Assembly (NCBI GenBank): GCA_023614405.1
Contig: CM042690.1
Location: forward strand, 666,694,802-666,758,801
Source: Avena insularis
Taxonomy: Eukaryota; Streptophyta; Magnoliopsida; Poales; Poaceae
DNA: 64,000 bases
Direction of reading: 5' to 3'
Shown: positions 47,824-59,018 of the stretch, piece after piece
How the letters are laid out: the number at the start of each line of letters is the position of its first letter
How positions within the stretch are numbered: position 1 is the stretch's first letter
Notes under the pieces: model-generated
Database searches by the model: none
What the model was told of the DNA's origin: nothing
The model's input: only the letters and a program-made list of their open reading frames with translations
Program-made: the position numbers and the translations under genes

Positions 47824-48400
47824 GTTTAACGACCAACTATACCACGGGAACTAAAATTCTAGCTGTATAGTTCCGGTCGTATAGATATCTTTGACATCAA
47901 AAAAAAATTCTTTGAAGACATAGAGAATTTAACGACCAACTATACAGCGGGAATAAAAATTCTGGCCGTATAGCTCCGGTCATATAGATATTGATGCCTT
48001 TGTACAAAATTTTCTGAAAAGTACTAAGAGTTTAACGACCAACTATACGGCGGGAATAAAAATTCTGGCCATATAGCTCCGGTCGTATATATATCGATGC
48101 CTCTCTTAGAAATTTATCCCAAGGGTACTAAGAGTTTAACGACCAATTATACGGTGGGAATAAAAATTCTGACCGTATAGTTTCGATCGTATAGATATGG
48201 ATGCTAGCTTTAGAAATTTATCTCGAGGTATAAACGGTTTAACGACCAACTATACGGCGGGATCATTGCGATCCAGCTGTATAGTTGCATCCGTATAGCT
48301 GTTTTCCGCGTAAAGAAACCCTAGTTGGCGGTGCCACCGCAACTATACGGGCGGAACAACATCACCCGCCCATATAGTTCCGGCCGTATAGTTTGGTGCG
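47824..48400 (+). repeat. 103-bp tandem array with CTATACGG/CCGTATAG hairpins (G1)
   Basis: Units begin TTTAACGACCAACTATAC at 47825, 47928, 48031, 48135 and 48238, so the period is 103-104 bases. A sixth shortened unit, without the TTTAACGACC start, lies near 48335-48400. Each unit has a CTATACGGC half, about 16 bases of spacer, a GCCGTATAG half and then a third TATAG half-site. The best units give a 9-bp perfect stem. The remainder of each unit is AT-rich and less conserved. Related single copies lie in G1's LTRs and at 61690-61760. It stands just upstream of the late ORF's leader. Confidence 0.92.
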
Positions 48401-48743
48401 AGCTCAAAATCACACTGGGACGTCTAGGTCTTTCACCCCTCATTATTTCTCTCATATTCTCTCTCCAAACCTCTCAAAATCCACCAAGAACTCTTGATTC
48501 TTCGTGGATTTTGTTTGTTTGAGTGGGGGAATCAACAGATCAGTATGTTTCTCTCCCTATCCATGCTTTATTTTCAGATTTCCATGGTTGAAACTCTCAC
48601 ATTGATCTAGTGGATGAACTCAAGTTTATTTTGTTTTTCCTATTGATTTATCATGTTGGGATTGAATTTTCCACGTAGGATCGTTCATATATCATATAGA
48701 AACTATATGCCTAAGGTTTTATGGTGAAATTTTTCAGTGCATC
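48401..48743 (+). other. Leader-like region before G1 late ORF
   Basis: Pyrimidine-rich (CTCTCTCC, CCTCTC) and without ORFs, running from the repeat array to ATG 48744. It resembles a plant 5' untranslated leader. No TATA box was found. Confidence 0.5.
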
Positions 48744-50048
48744 ATGATGAACAAAATCGGTAACCTCTTTCGTTCAAGCAAATGCCAATAGGGTGAGGGA
48801 TCAGGCTCAGGGTCCCAAGCTGAGCGCAACCCCAAGTTGGCCATGGTTTCATCAAGAAGGGTGCTGGCCACACGTTGGGCCAACCATAGCTTTCTCACCA
48901 CGGCGGGGTTGAATGCAGACTTCGACCTCATGTGGAACAAGGCAGGGTTTACGGTACTTGGCTTCACAAGCCACGACACCTACACCGAGCTTACCCATGA
49001 GTTCCTTGCATCCTTCTACAACGACCACAGGGAGAAAGGTAATGCGTGAACGGTAAGCTTCACCATGAACCGGCGGCACTATGAAATAAAATTTCAACAA
49101 TTTTGTGATGCTTTTGGCTTCCCCCGTGTTAGGGAGCTAACTATTACTAACCTCTACGGACGGAGAAACTTGCGAGGTCATTTCTGTTAATGGTGGCACA
49201 AACTTATATTAGAAGAAGATGTCCACCATTCAAAACCCAACCATCCGTTACTATGCCTTGTTCCTCGCCAACACACTACTAAGAAGAGGTGACACTGGTT
49301 CCATGGCCAATGCGGACATGACAATGATCACCAAGGCTCTCTTTCCCACTGCGCCACAAAGCCCCAATCCTGTAGCTCTACTCATCTAGCACTTTCGCCA
49401 CCAAAGCAACAAGACCAAAGGTGATATTCGCATTGGTGGATTGGTAACCCACCTTGCCCATGCATTAAATATTATACTACTAGTTATACAATCTATTGAC
49501 GGTTCCAAGCTTATGGACGTCAAATATTTAACTGCTTGTGGCTTCCTTGGTGTTTACCAAGCTAACCAGAGGCTCCGAGCCTATCAATTTAGTTATCTTA
49601 ATGATGCACAGGGTGAGCAGGTTCCGTTTCCCTGTCCCCAAGCCTTCTCGATTGTGGAGAAGGACACTTGGATCCTCACCAAGGACCAAGTGATGCAGAT
49701 CATGGTTGAACTTCAGCCTGGAGAGGAGGAAGATCAAGAAGGGGACAACAGTATGAGGATGAGCATGAGGACGAGCAGGGGCACGACCCATCTTGGGAGG
49801 GACAGCAGCAACAACAGCAAGGGGGAGCTTGGGACCCGTGGCCCAACCAGCCACGGCAGGGGTACAGCTACGTCCCCTATCAGGAATTCCAGCAGCTAAA
49901 CCAGCGCGTTGGGGAGATCGACCACACTCTTCAAGGAGTGAATGAAGATGTGAGTACTTTTACTCATAACTTTAATCACTTCATGACCCACTTCCCTGAC
50001 TACTACCAGCAGTATCCGCACCAGCCGCCAAATGATGGCAACAACTGA
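48744..50048 (+). pseudogene. G1 late ORF, Athila ORF1-like, broken
   Basis: From ATG 48744 (MMNKIGNLFRSSK) the frame has stops at 48789 and 49047 and a frameshift between 49170 and 49261. It then opens to 49899 and shifts again, ending at TGA 50046-50048. Middle blocks such as YTELTHEFLASF, the VSFTMNRRHYEIKFQQFCDAFGFP block and VTHLAHALNI follow the pattern of the plant ATHILA ORF-1 family. The C-terminal part is rich in Glu, Gly, Ser and then Gln/Tyr, with a heptad-like NQRVGEIDHTLQGV segment that may form a coiled coil. No signal peptide or membrane helix is seen. Its role in the element is unknown. Confidence 0.7.
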
Positions 50049-51443
50049 GCCTAGCAATAGCCTAAGCTTGGGGGAGGTTTGAAAACCTCCAAACTTTGCA
50101 TTCATGTTTTTATTTTCTCTTTTGATTTATTTTATTTCTGCAAATTTGCATGTTTATTTTCAGTTTGCATTCCTAAAACCAAAAATACAAAAAAAATAGT
50201 TGTAACTTTATTTGCAAGTTCGTTTCTTTGTTTCTCTCGGAGATTGCTCAATTTTACGTGACTTGGCAATATGGAAACATAGAGGGGGATCGACTCAAAT
50301 ACGAGAATGCAACAAGAAAGAGGAGGTATCACATTCCTTTCATAACCTTTTTTGCAACTTTAAATTGTTCCTACAATTATTTACTCGCTTGCACTGGAGT
50401 CACTCCCCGCTTAGCTTGTTATCCTATAAATTCTATTCCTTTGCTAGTGTCTCCTTTTAGCTTTGAAACAATGAGCAATGAACTTGGTTAAAAATACTTC
50501 CTACATTTTTACAACAAGAAAAAGCATCTGAAAGATGACTTGAGTCCATGTTCAGCCTAAAGAATTTAATTTCAGAACTACTCCATCCCATTTGAGCTTA
50601 ATATAAATAGACTCGATAGTACCTTTGAATGAAATTGTTTGATAAAATGGATGCTTCGAAGTAGTAGAGATTATGCCACTATTTTTTTCTAATAATTACC
50701 ATAAGAAATTGCTTTACGCGTGTCATTACAACTCTGTCGTGCTCCATGGGGAACTATTAACTCCGCTAGCAAACGAACACTCTAAATGTGGGAAACCACT
50801 TGATTTTGGCTATCCAGTTATGTAAACATCTGTAGCAGCAATGCTATGACGGGTAAAAATTTTAGTCTTCTCATGGTTTCACGTTCCAAGTGAAGTTGTA
50901 GTACTCCTCTAACCCATTATTGCTCAACAATTATTTATTGGCATATTCACGAGTGCACAACACAGTCCTGATTAAAATGTTAAAAATAGTGGCATGATTT
51001 CTCTATGAAAGAGCTGAAGTTTTGAAAGGCAAAAGAAAAGAAAAGGTGCTTTGAGAGTCTTGAGATTTTGACATGGGAGTAGATGACTTCTTCTTAATTG
51101 AATATTTTGGTGCCAACTTGAGTACTCTTAATTGATTAAACGAACAAGAACAAAAGTTTTCATCTCTCGACAAAGAGAGACACCAAAAGAATTTGTCTCA
51201 CTTTCCTAGCTAAACTTTTGACACTTGCTTGGGCATATGATCTATTTGCTAACAAGATATACGTGGTTAGGAAGTGGACTCAGTGAAATCTTGTGAATAC
51301 TTGTATGATCATATTTAAGATTACAGGGATTGTGAAGAAAATAATTTGACACCAATCCAAACTTGTAAGTTCTTTTATTTTTAGTCTCGAATCCCCGCTA
51401 TTCTTCCTTATTTCCTTGTCACTCAAGGGAGAGCAACATCTAA
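50049..51443 (+). other. 3' untranslated part of G1
   Basis: 1.4 kb without a credible ORF. An AAGCTTGGGGGAGG tract occurs at about 50069-50082, directly after the late ORF, and again beside the LTR. G2 has the same arrangement. Otherwise AT-rich with nothing recognised. Confidence 0.75.
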
Positions 51444-51455
51444 GCTTGGGGGAGT
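51444..51455 (+). other. Polypurine tract of G1
   Basis: GCTTGGGGGAGT directly precedes the 3' LTR start TGATAGCTGTG at 51456. Confidence 0.88.
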
Positions 51456-52129
51456 TGATAGCTGTGAGATTCGACACATTTTTATGGCATTTATTGATGG
51501 TTTTCTTCCAGATTTGATCGTTTTCTAGCTTTACCTAACGCTAATACTTCAGTAGCAAAGGAAACTTGGTTTTAATGTGTGTTTCAGGTTCTGAATGTCA
51601 ACTGAAGGTTTTAACTAGAGAAACACAATATTCTGGAGAAAACAAGCAAGTCTCTCTTTGGAAGCACTAGAGGGGAGCATATAGAGGCTTTAATGAGCAA
51701 CTATGTGACGGGAATATTTCTCCAGTAGTATAGTTCCGGCCATATAGTTGTCGCCGCCTCTGTCTCGTCAAAAGGGACAACTTCCGTGAAGGGACCAGGA
51801 GCGAAAACACAACACATCAGCCGCCATACCATCTAGAAGGGAGAAAGAGGAGATCCAGAGAAGAAGGGGAGACGTTCTTCATATCGCTCCACGATCTTCG
51901 ACCTCCTAGCCAATACACCCCCATAGCCACTACTTGTACTAGAGAGAGAGGGATATTCACCTTGCAAGACTAGGGTTTGAGATTGTTTCTTCCCATCTTG
52001 AATTGTGTTGGATATTTTTTGATTCTTATTGTGGATCTTCACGGTAACATAAATACGAATTCCCTTTATTTAATTATATTGATGATCCGTTCTTCTCTCA
52101 TGTGTGAGTAAGTCCGTTAGGCATGGGAG
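51456..52129 (+). repeat. G1 3' LTR, truncated
   Basis: The first 674 bases align with 10452 to about 11130 of the 5' LTR. It ends at GGCATGGGAG, where Copia B begins. The remaining 780 or so bases, including ATCA and the right target copy, are not found in the window. Confidence 0.9.
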
Positions 52130-53822
52130 TGATGGGTTCGTAGCATGGAAAACAAAAAAATTCTACTGCAAGAACGAACAAAACCCAGATCTAATCTAGA
52201 TAAAAGCCAAAATCTAATCTATTAGACATGTGCAATAAGATAGATCTATACCAACCCTCGTAGATCCGAAAGCGTTACGAGATTGGATCTCGTGGTTGAT
52301 GTAGTCGATCACTTGCCGATCTCAAGATCGTGTGGACGATCCTTCCGGCAGCGTTCGTTCATGATCCAGCAATGGTCACACGTGCGGAGTCGAAGCAGAC
52401 CTTCCTCTCCCTGTTCCAGCGAGCAGCGGAGGAAGTAGATCTTCTCCACGGAATCCCAGCAGCACGATGGTGTGGTGGTGGTGGAGTAGAGAATTCTGCA
52501 GGGCTTCGCCTAAGCCTGAGCAGAGGGAAGGAGGAGGAGAGAGGCGGCAGCTAGGGTTTGAAGTGGAGTGGGCCAGGGGGTGGCGCCCCCACCCCTCTAT
52601 TTAAAGGAGGGAGGCGCCATGGGAGGGGGAGTCCTAGTAGGAATCCCCTCCCTTCCTTGGCCGGCGGATTGGGAGGGGGGAGGAGTCCTCCTCCCCCACG
52701 ACTCCTTGTCTTGCCCCACAAGGACTCCTTGATCCTTTCTTGGTTTTCAAGCAAACTCCAAGAAATCTCCTAGAACCTTCTGGAACATTCCGAAACCTTC
52801 TAGAATCCCCATACAAATACTCCGGAACATTTCCTCACTTAGAAAATGATCCCCAATATATGAATCTTATTCTCCGGACAATTTCGGATCTCCTCGTGAT
52901 GTCCCAGATCCAATCCGAGACTCCGAACAACATTCGGTCTCCAACGCATATTCCATATCTACTTAAAACAACTTCAAACCTTAAGTGTGTCACCCTACGG
53001 TTCGTGAATATGCAGACATGATGAAGACACCTCTCCGATCAATAACCATCAGCGGGATCTGGAGATCCATAATGGCTCCCACATACTCAACGATGACTTC
53101 GTGATCGATAGAACCATTAACATACGAAACCAATTCCCTTTGTCACGCGATATTCTACTTATCTGAGGTTTGATCGTCGGTATGTCCATACCTAGTTCTA
53201 CCTCGTTACTGATAAGTACTCTTTACTCGTTCCATGTTATGTCATCCCTTGTGACCTAGTCACATGCTTGCAAGATAACTAGATGACATTCCACCAAGAG
53301 GGCCCAGAGCATATCTATCCGTCATATGGATGGACAAATCCCAATCTTGGTCCATGCGCTTCAACACATACTTTCAGAATACCCAATGACACCTTTATAA
53401 CCACCCAGTTACGAAGCAGTGTTTGATGTCATCAAAGAACCCATTCGGTGATGGTGATTAACATAACCTCATGGTCGAAGGATTAGGTTACTATGCATTT
53501 GAAAGCTTATAGAAATACGAACTTAATGACTTGATCTTATGCTACGCTTACTATGGGTGTGTGTCCATCACATCATTCTCCTAATGATATAACCTTGTTA
53601 TTAATGACATCCAATGTCCATGATCAGGAAACCATGATCATCATTTAATCAACAAGCTAGTTCCACAAGAGGCTTACTAGGGACTCTTTTATGTTTACAA
53701 AACACACATGTATCAGTGTTTCCTTATAATACAATTATAGCATGGGATGTAAACATTCATCATAAACACAAAGATATAATAATAACCACTTTTATTATTG
53801 CCTCTTGGGCATATCTCCAACA
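52130..53822 (-). repeat. Copia B 3' LTR
   Basis: 1693 bp, from TGATGGGTTCG to ATCTCCAACA as read on the plus strand. It aligns closely with 59019-60700 and with Copia A's LTRs. Confidence 0.95.
52597..52605 (-). promoter_or_regulatory. TATA-like box of Copia B 3' LTR
   Basis: CTATTTAAA (TTTAAATAG on the minus strand), identical to Copia A's box. Confidence 0.55.
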
Positions 53823-53833
53823 GTCTCCCACTT
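53823..53833 (-). other. Polypurine tract of Copia B
   Basis: GTCTCCCACTT on the plus strand, i.e. AAGTGGGAGAC on the minus strand, touching the 3' LTR. Confidence 0.9.
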
Positions 53834-53855
53834 GCACTAGAGTCAATAATCTAGA

Positions 53856-54501
53856 TTACATGGTAATATACCTAACACCCATGGCGTTCTGGTGTTGGTC
53901 ATGCTTTGCTCTAGGGAGAGGTTTAGTCAACGGATCTGCCACATTCAGATCAGTGTGTACTTTGCAAATATTTATGTCACCATCTCGGACATACTCGCGA
54001 ATAGCATGGAAACGTAGCTTGATGTGCTTGACTTGCTATGTGACCTTGGCTCACATGCATTAGCTATGGCACATGTGTTGTCACAGAGATGGCCATCGGG
54101 TCCAACGACCGGAACCACGCCAAGTTCAAGAATGAACTCCTTCATCCATATGGCTTCTTGTGCAGCCTCAAGTAGCTATGTATTCCGATTCAGTTGAAGA
54201 TTTACACAACGCTTTGCTTGACACTCCTCCAGCTCACCGCAGCACCATTCAAAATAAATACGATCGGTGTGACTTCGAGTCATCTAGATCGGTGTTCCAA
54301 CTAGCATCAGTGTAACCATTTACAACAAGCTGTTCATCACCTCCATAAGAAAGAACCATATCCTTAGTCCAATTCAGTTACTTTAGGATATTCTTGACCG
54401 CTGTCCAGTGTTCCATTCGGGATCACTTTGATATACGCTAGTCAAACTAACGGCATGTGCTATATCCGGTCATGTACACAAGATGGCATACATGATAGAA
54501 C
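53856..54501 (-). pseudogene. Copia B RNase H and RT end, decayed
   Basis: Matches Copia A 7600-8271 in reverse, from the stop (TTA at 53856-53858) upward. Small indels and substitutions break every frame. For example, near 54060-54110 several bases around the CDNTGAI motif are changed, and near 54500-54540 the frame shifts after PYAS. No intact RNase H can be read. Confidence 0.85.
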
Positions 54502-56790
54502 CTATGGCGAGGCATAGGGAATATTATTCATCTTTTCTCTATCTTCGCGTAGCGGACATTGAGTCTTACTCAAGGTCTTACCTGACAACATGGGCACGAA
54601 CCCTTTCTTGCTCTCTTCCATTCTAAACTTCTTTAGAACTTTGTCTAAGTATGTACTTTGTGAAAGCGCTATTAGTCGTCTTGATCTATCTCTATAAATC
54701 TTGATGCCTAGAATATATGCCGCTTCGCCAAGATCCTTCATTGAAAAACTATTATTGAAATAGGTTTTGACGCTATTAAGAAGTTCTATATCATTCCCAA
54801 TCAACAATATGTCATCTACATATAGTACCAGGAATGCTACAGAGCTCCCACTCACTTTCTTGTAAATACAAGCTTCTCCATAAGTTTGTATAAATCCAAA
54901 GTATTTGATTACTTTATCAAAACGTTGATTCCAACTCTGGGATGCTTGCTTCAGTCCATAAATGGAGCGCTGAAGTTTGCATACCTTGTCAGCATAACTA
55001 GGATCGACAAAACCCTTGGGTTGTACCATATACAACTCTTCCTCAATGTCACCATTAAGGAACGCCGTTTTGACATCCATCTGCCAAATTTCATAATCGA
55101 AATATGCAGCGATTGCTAACAAAATCCTCACAGACTTTAGCTTCGCTGCTGGTGAGAAAGTCTCATCGTAGTCAACTCCTTGAATTTGTCGAAACCCTTT
55201 CGCGACAAGTCGAGATTTATAGACGGTAACATTACCATCAGCATCTGTTTTTCTTTTGAAAATCCATTTGTTCTCGACAGCCTTACGGCCATCCGGTAAG
55301 TCCACCAAAGTCCACACTTGGTTTTCGTACATGGATCCCATCTCGGATTTCATGGATTCTAGCCATTTGTCGGAATCTGGGCTCACCATAGCTTCTTCAT
55401 ACGTCGCAGGGTCATCAGTGTTGTCCACCAACATGACGTTCAAGGCAGAGTCATACCAATCAGGAGTGGTACGAACCCTCGTTGACCTTCGAGGTTCTGC
55501 AGTAACTTCGTTCGAAGTTTCATGATCACCATCATTAGCTTCCTCTCCAATTGGTGCAGGCGGCACAAAAACATCTTCCGGTGCTGCGCTACTCTCAACT
55601 CCGAGAGAAGGTTCAATAACCTCGTCGAGTTCTACTTTCCTTCCAGTCACTTCCTTCGAGAGAAACTCCTTCTCAAGAAAGGATCCATTCTTGGCAACAA
55701 AAACTTTGCCTTTGGATCTATGATAGAAGGTATACCCAATTGTTTCTTTAGGGTATCCTATGAAGACGCATTTCTCCGCTTTGGGTTCAAGCTTATCAGG
55801 TTGTAACTTCTTTACATACGCTTCGCAACCCCAAACTTTAAGGAACGACAACTTAGGTTTCTTACCAAACCACAATTCGTACGGTGTCATTTCAACGGAT
55901 TTAGATGGTGCCCTATTTAAAGTGAATGCGGTTGTCTCTAATGCATAGCCCCAAAACGATAGTGGTAAATCGGTAAGAGACATCATAGACCGAACCATAT
56001 CTAAGAGAGTTCGATTACGACGTTCGGACACACCATTACGCTGTGGTGTTCCCGGCGGTGTCAACTGTGAAAGTATTCCACATTTCTTTAAATGCATGCC
56101 AAACTCATAACTCAGTTATTCACCTCTGCGGTCAGAACGCAGAAACTTAATCTTCTTGTTACGATGATTTTCCACTTCACTTTGAAATTCCTTAAACTTC
56201 TCGAAAGTTTCGGACTTATGTTTCGTAAAGTAGACATACCCATATCTACTTAAGTCATCCGTGAAAGTGAGAACATAACGATATCCACCACGTGATGCTA
56301 CACTCATTGGACCGCACACATCGGTATGTATTATTTCCAATAAGTCTGTAGCTCGCTCCATTATTCCAGAGAATGGAGTCTTAGTCATTTTTCCCATTAG
56401 ACATGCTTCGCATCTTTTAAGTGATTCAAGAAGTCCATCAGAATGGAGTTTCTTCATACGCTTCACTCTAATGTGACCAAGACGACAGTGCCACATGTAT
56501 GTAGAATTATCATTCAATTTTATTCGTTTAGCATCTATGTTGTGAACATGTGTATCACTACTATCGAGATTCAATAAGAATAAACCATTCATCTCAGGTG
56601 CATTACCATAAAAGATATTACTCATATAAATCGAACAACCTTTATTCTCAGACTTAAAAGAGTAACCATCTCGCAATAAACAAGATCTAGATATAATGTT
56701 CATGCTTAACGCAGGCACCAAATAACAATTATTCAAATTTAAAACTAATCCCGAAGGTAGATGTAGAGGGAGCATGCCGACGGCGATCAC
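54502..56790 (-). pseudogene. Copia B integrase and reverse transcriptase, one nonsense codon
   Basis: A single frame with one stop, TAA 56116-56118, where A has TAT (Tyr of RGGEYL). Upstream are the pre-integrase region (HCRLGHIRVKRMKKLH ... CEACLMGK, with a 5-residue deletion relative to A) and the first integrase Asp (HTDVCGP). RSDRRGE replaces RSDRGGE. Downstream come NGVSERRN, SFWGYALE and the charged linker DHETSNEVTAEPRRSTR. Reverse transcriptase follows with QMDVKTAFLNGD, SIYGLKQA and an intact YVDD at 54811-54822. The RT part is the best preserved in the window. The ORF ends by frameshift at 54502. Confidence 0.93.
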
Positions 56791-57806
56791 ATCAACCTTG
56801 GAGCCATTTCCAACGCCAAGATCGTCACCTCGTCTCTCGCCAGTCTTCGTTTATTCCGCAGCTCCTGTTTCGAGTTACAAATATGAGCAACCGAACCAGT
56901 ATCAAATACCCAGGCACTACTACGATTACTAGTAAGATACACATCAATAACATGTATATCGAATATACCTTTCTTCTTGATGTTGCCGTTCTTCAGATCC
57001 GCCAGGTACTTGGGGCAGTTACGCTTCCAGTGACCAGCACCCTTGCAGTAGAAGCATTCAGTTTCAGGCTTAGGACCAGCCTTGGGCTTCTTAGCAGGTG
57101 CAGCAGCTTTCTTGCCGTCCTTCTTGAAGTTGCCCTTTTTCTTAGGCTTGCCCTGTTTCTTGAAATTGGTGGTCTTATTGACCATCAACACTTGGTGCTC
57201 CTTCTTGATCTCCACTTCAGCAGTTTTCAGCATGGACGATAGTTCAGGCAACGTCTTGTTCATGCAGTGCATATTGTAGTTCATCACAAAGTTCTTATAA
57301 CTCGGTGGCAGTGATTGGAGGACACGGTGAATACCTAACTCATTAGGAATCGTTATCGCCAACTCTTGGAGCTTGTTTGCGTGCCTAGACATGGTGAGCA
57401 CGTGCTCGCTAACGGAGCTTCCCTCTTCCATCTTATAGGTAAAGAACTTTTCAGAGGCCTCATAGCTCTCCACGGCCGCGTGAGTCTCAAAAATGAGCTT
57501 GAGCTCCTTAATGATCTTGAACGGGTTGTGGTGCTCAAAACGCTTCTGGAGCTCCGTTTCTAAACCGTACAGGATGGCACACTGAACTGTGGAGTAATGA
57601 TTTTTCCGAGTGGCATAAACATTCTTTACGTCATCGGTGGCATCTTCTGCAGGTGGGTCACCTAGCAGTGCTTCGAGCACATAGGTCATCTGACCAGCCC
57701 TGAGGACAATCTTCAGACCACGGAGCCAGTCCGTGAAGTTGCTTCCATTATTCTTAAGCTTTTCTTTCTCTAGGAACGCATTGAAATTGATGGAGAGGTT
57801 TGCCAT
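56787..57806 (-). pseudogene. Copia B gag and protease start
   Basis: 339 codons from ATG 57806 (MANLSINFNAFLEKEKL). Gag has a complete CCHC zinc knuckle (CFYCKGAGHWKRNC, about residue 251) and a lysine-rich stretch before it. The protease active site DTGS follows near residue 302. A frameshift after ARDEVT (about 56820) ends the frame, and the correct frame continues at 56790. Gag itself is intact, so this copy could still supply capsid protein if transcribed. Confidence 0.9.
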
Positions 57807-59004
57807 AATCTACAACAAATTTGCAAGTAGTTTAGACTAAGTTTATGATAAATTGAGTTCAATTTTAATTCTTAAATTAACTAGGTGAACTCCCACTCAA
57901 AACAACATCCCTCACATTGTCTTAGTGATTACACGAACCAAGTCCACTACACCAAGTTCGATCTTCATGAGAGAAGATGTAGTTTCATCGGCGAACAATC
58001 TTCATGTTCATCATATCACTGATATGATTCATGCTCTACTTTCGGTATTCCGTGTTCCGAGACCATGTCTGTACATGCTAGGCTCGTCAAGATTAATATT
58101 AGTTTCCGCATGTGCAAATCTGGCTTGCACCTGTTGTATGCACACGTAAAATCTATCACATCCGATCATCACGAGATGCTTCGAGACGACGAGTCTTAGC
58201 AACGGTGCCAACTAAGGACGAACACTTTATTACTTGAAATTTATTGAGAGGGATCATCTTATAATGCTACCGTCGTGATCTAAGCAATACAAGATGCATA
58301 AAGGATTAACATCACAGGCAATTCATAATTAGTGTGATATGATATGGCCCTTTCTTCTTATGCCTTTGATCTCCATCTCCAAAGCACGGACATGATCTCC
58401 ATCATCACCAGCATTAAGTCCAAGGTCGATGGCGCCGCTTCATGGTTGTCCATCATCACCAGCAACTATTACTACTTGTTGGAATATAGCTATTTCAAGA
58501 TGTATAGTCACGATTGTCTTAAAAGAATTATACACAAACATTAGGCTCCCTCCGGTTGCCATATTACAACAAGGATCATTGCATACATCAAATATAATCA
58601 CAATCACATGATGGCCATATCACATCACAAAACCCCTGCAAAAACAAGTTAGACGCCTCTAATTTTCTTTGCATGTTTTACGTGGTTTGGGGCTTTCGAA
58701 TAAGAACGGATCTTACCTACGAAACTGAACCACAACATTGATACAAGTGCTATCGAGTGCAAAGTGTATATTGGATCTATACTATGGTAGGAGAGACAGA
58801 CACCCGCAAAGCCACTTGTGCAAAGCAAGTTACACGTCAAGCGTGGAGCAAGTCTCATGTGCGATGACATGTAAGGTTGGCCCGAGCCGCTTCATCCCAC
58901 CATACCGCAAGATGCAAAGTACACAAAGCAAAAAGACTAAGACGAGCACCAACGCCCATAAAACCATTGTGTTCTACTCGTGCAACATATCTACGCATAG
59001 ATAC
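57807..59004 (-). other. Untranslated leader of Copia B
   Basis: 1.2 kb, collinear with Copia A's leader (3105-4296) in reverse. The ORFs seen in it on either strand are short and not conserved in A. Confidence 0.8.
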
Positions 59005-59017
59005 GGCTCTGATACCA
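59005..59017 (-). other. Primer-binding site of Copia B
   Basis: GGCTCTGATACCA on the plus strand, the reverse complement of TGGTATCAGAGCC, one base from the 5' LTR. Confidence 0.95.
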
Positions 59018-59018
59018 C

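Larger units (their letters stand above)
10452..52129 (+). mobile_element. Gypsy G1: Athila-like, non-autonomous, interrupted by L and truncated by Copia B
   Basis: Parts present are the 5' LTR 10452-11910, an Athila-type primer site at 11921-11938, gag 11990-13525, and gag end plus protease 46684-47458. These are followed by a 103-bp tandem array 47824-48400, a late ORF 48744-50048, a polypurine tract and the start of the 3' LTR, 51456-52129. The nested element L occupies 13526-46683. No reverse transcriptase, RNase H or integrase sequence exists between the protease and the late ORF, so mobilisation would need enzymes in trans. CCACG (10447-10451) should be the left target duplication, but its partner is not visible because the 3' LTR is cut at 52129. 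Confidence 0.88.

Noticed and set aside
47824..48400. CRISPR-like array
   Set aside because: Repeat units are 103 bases long in a plant retrotransposon, with diverged rather than identical repeats and no unique spacers.
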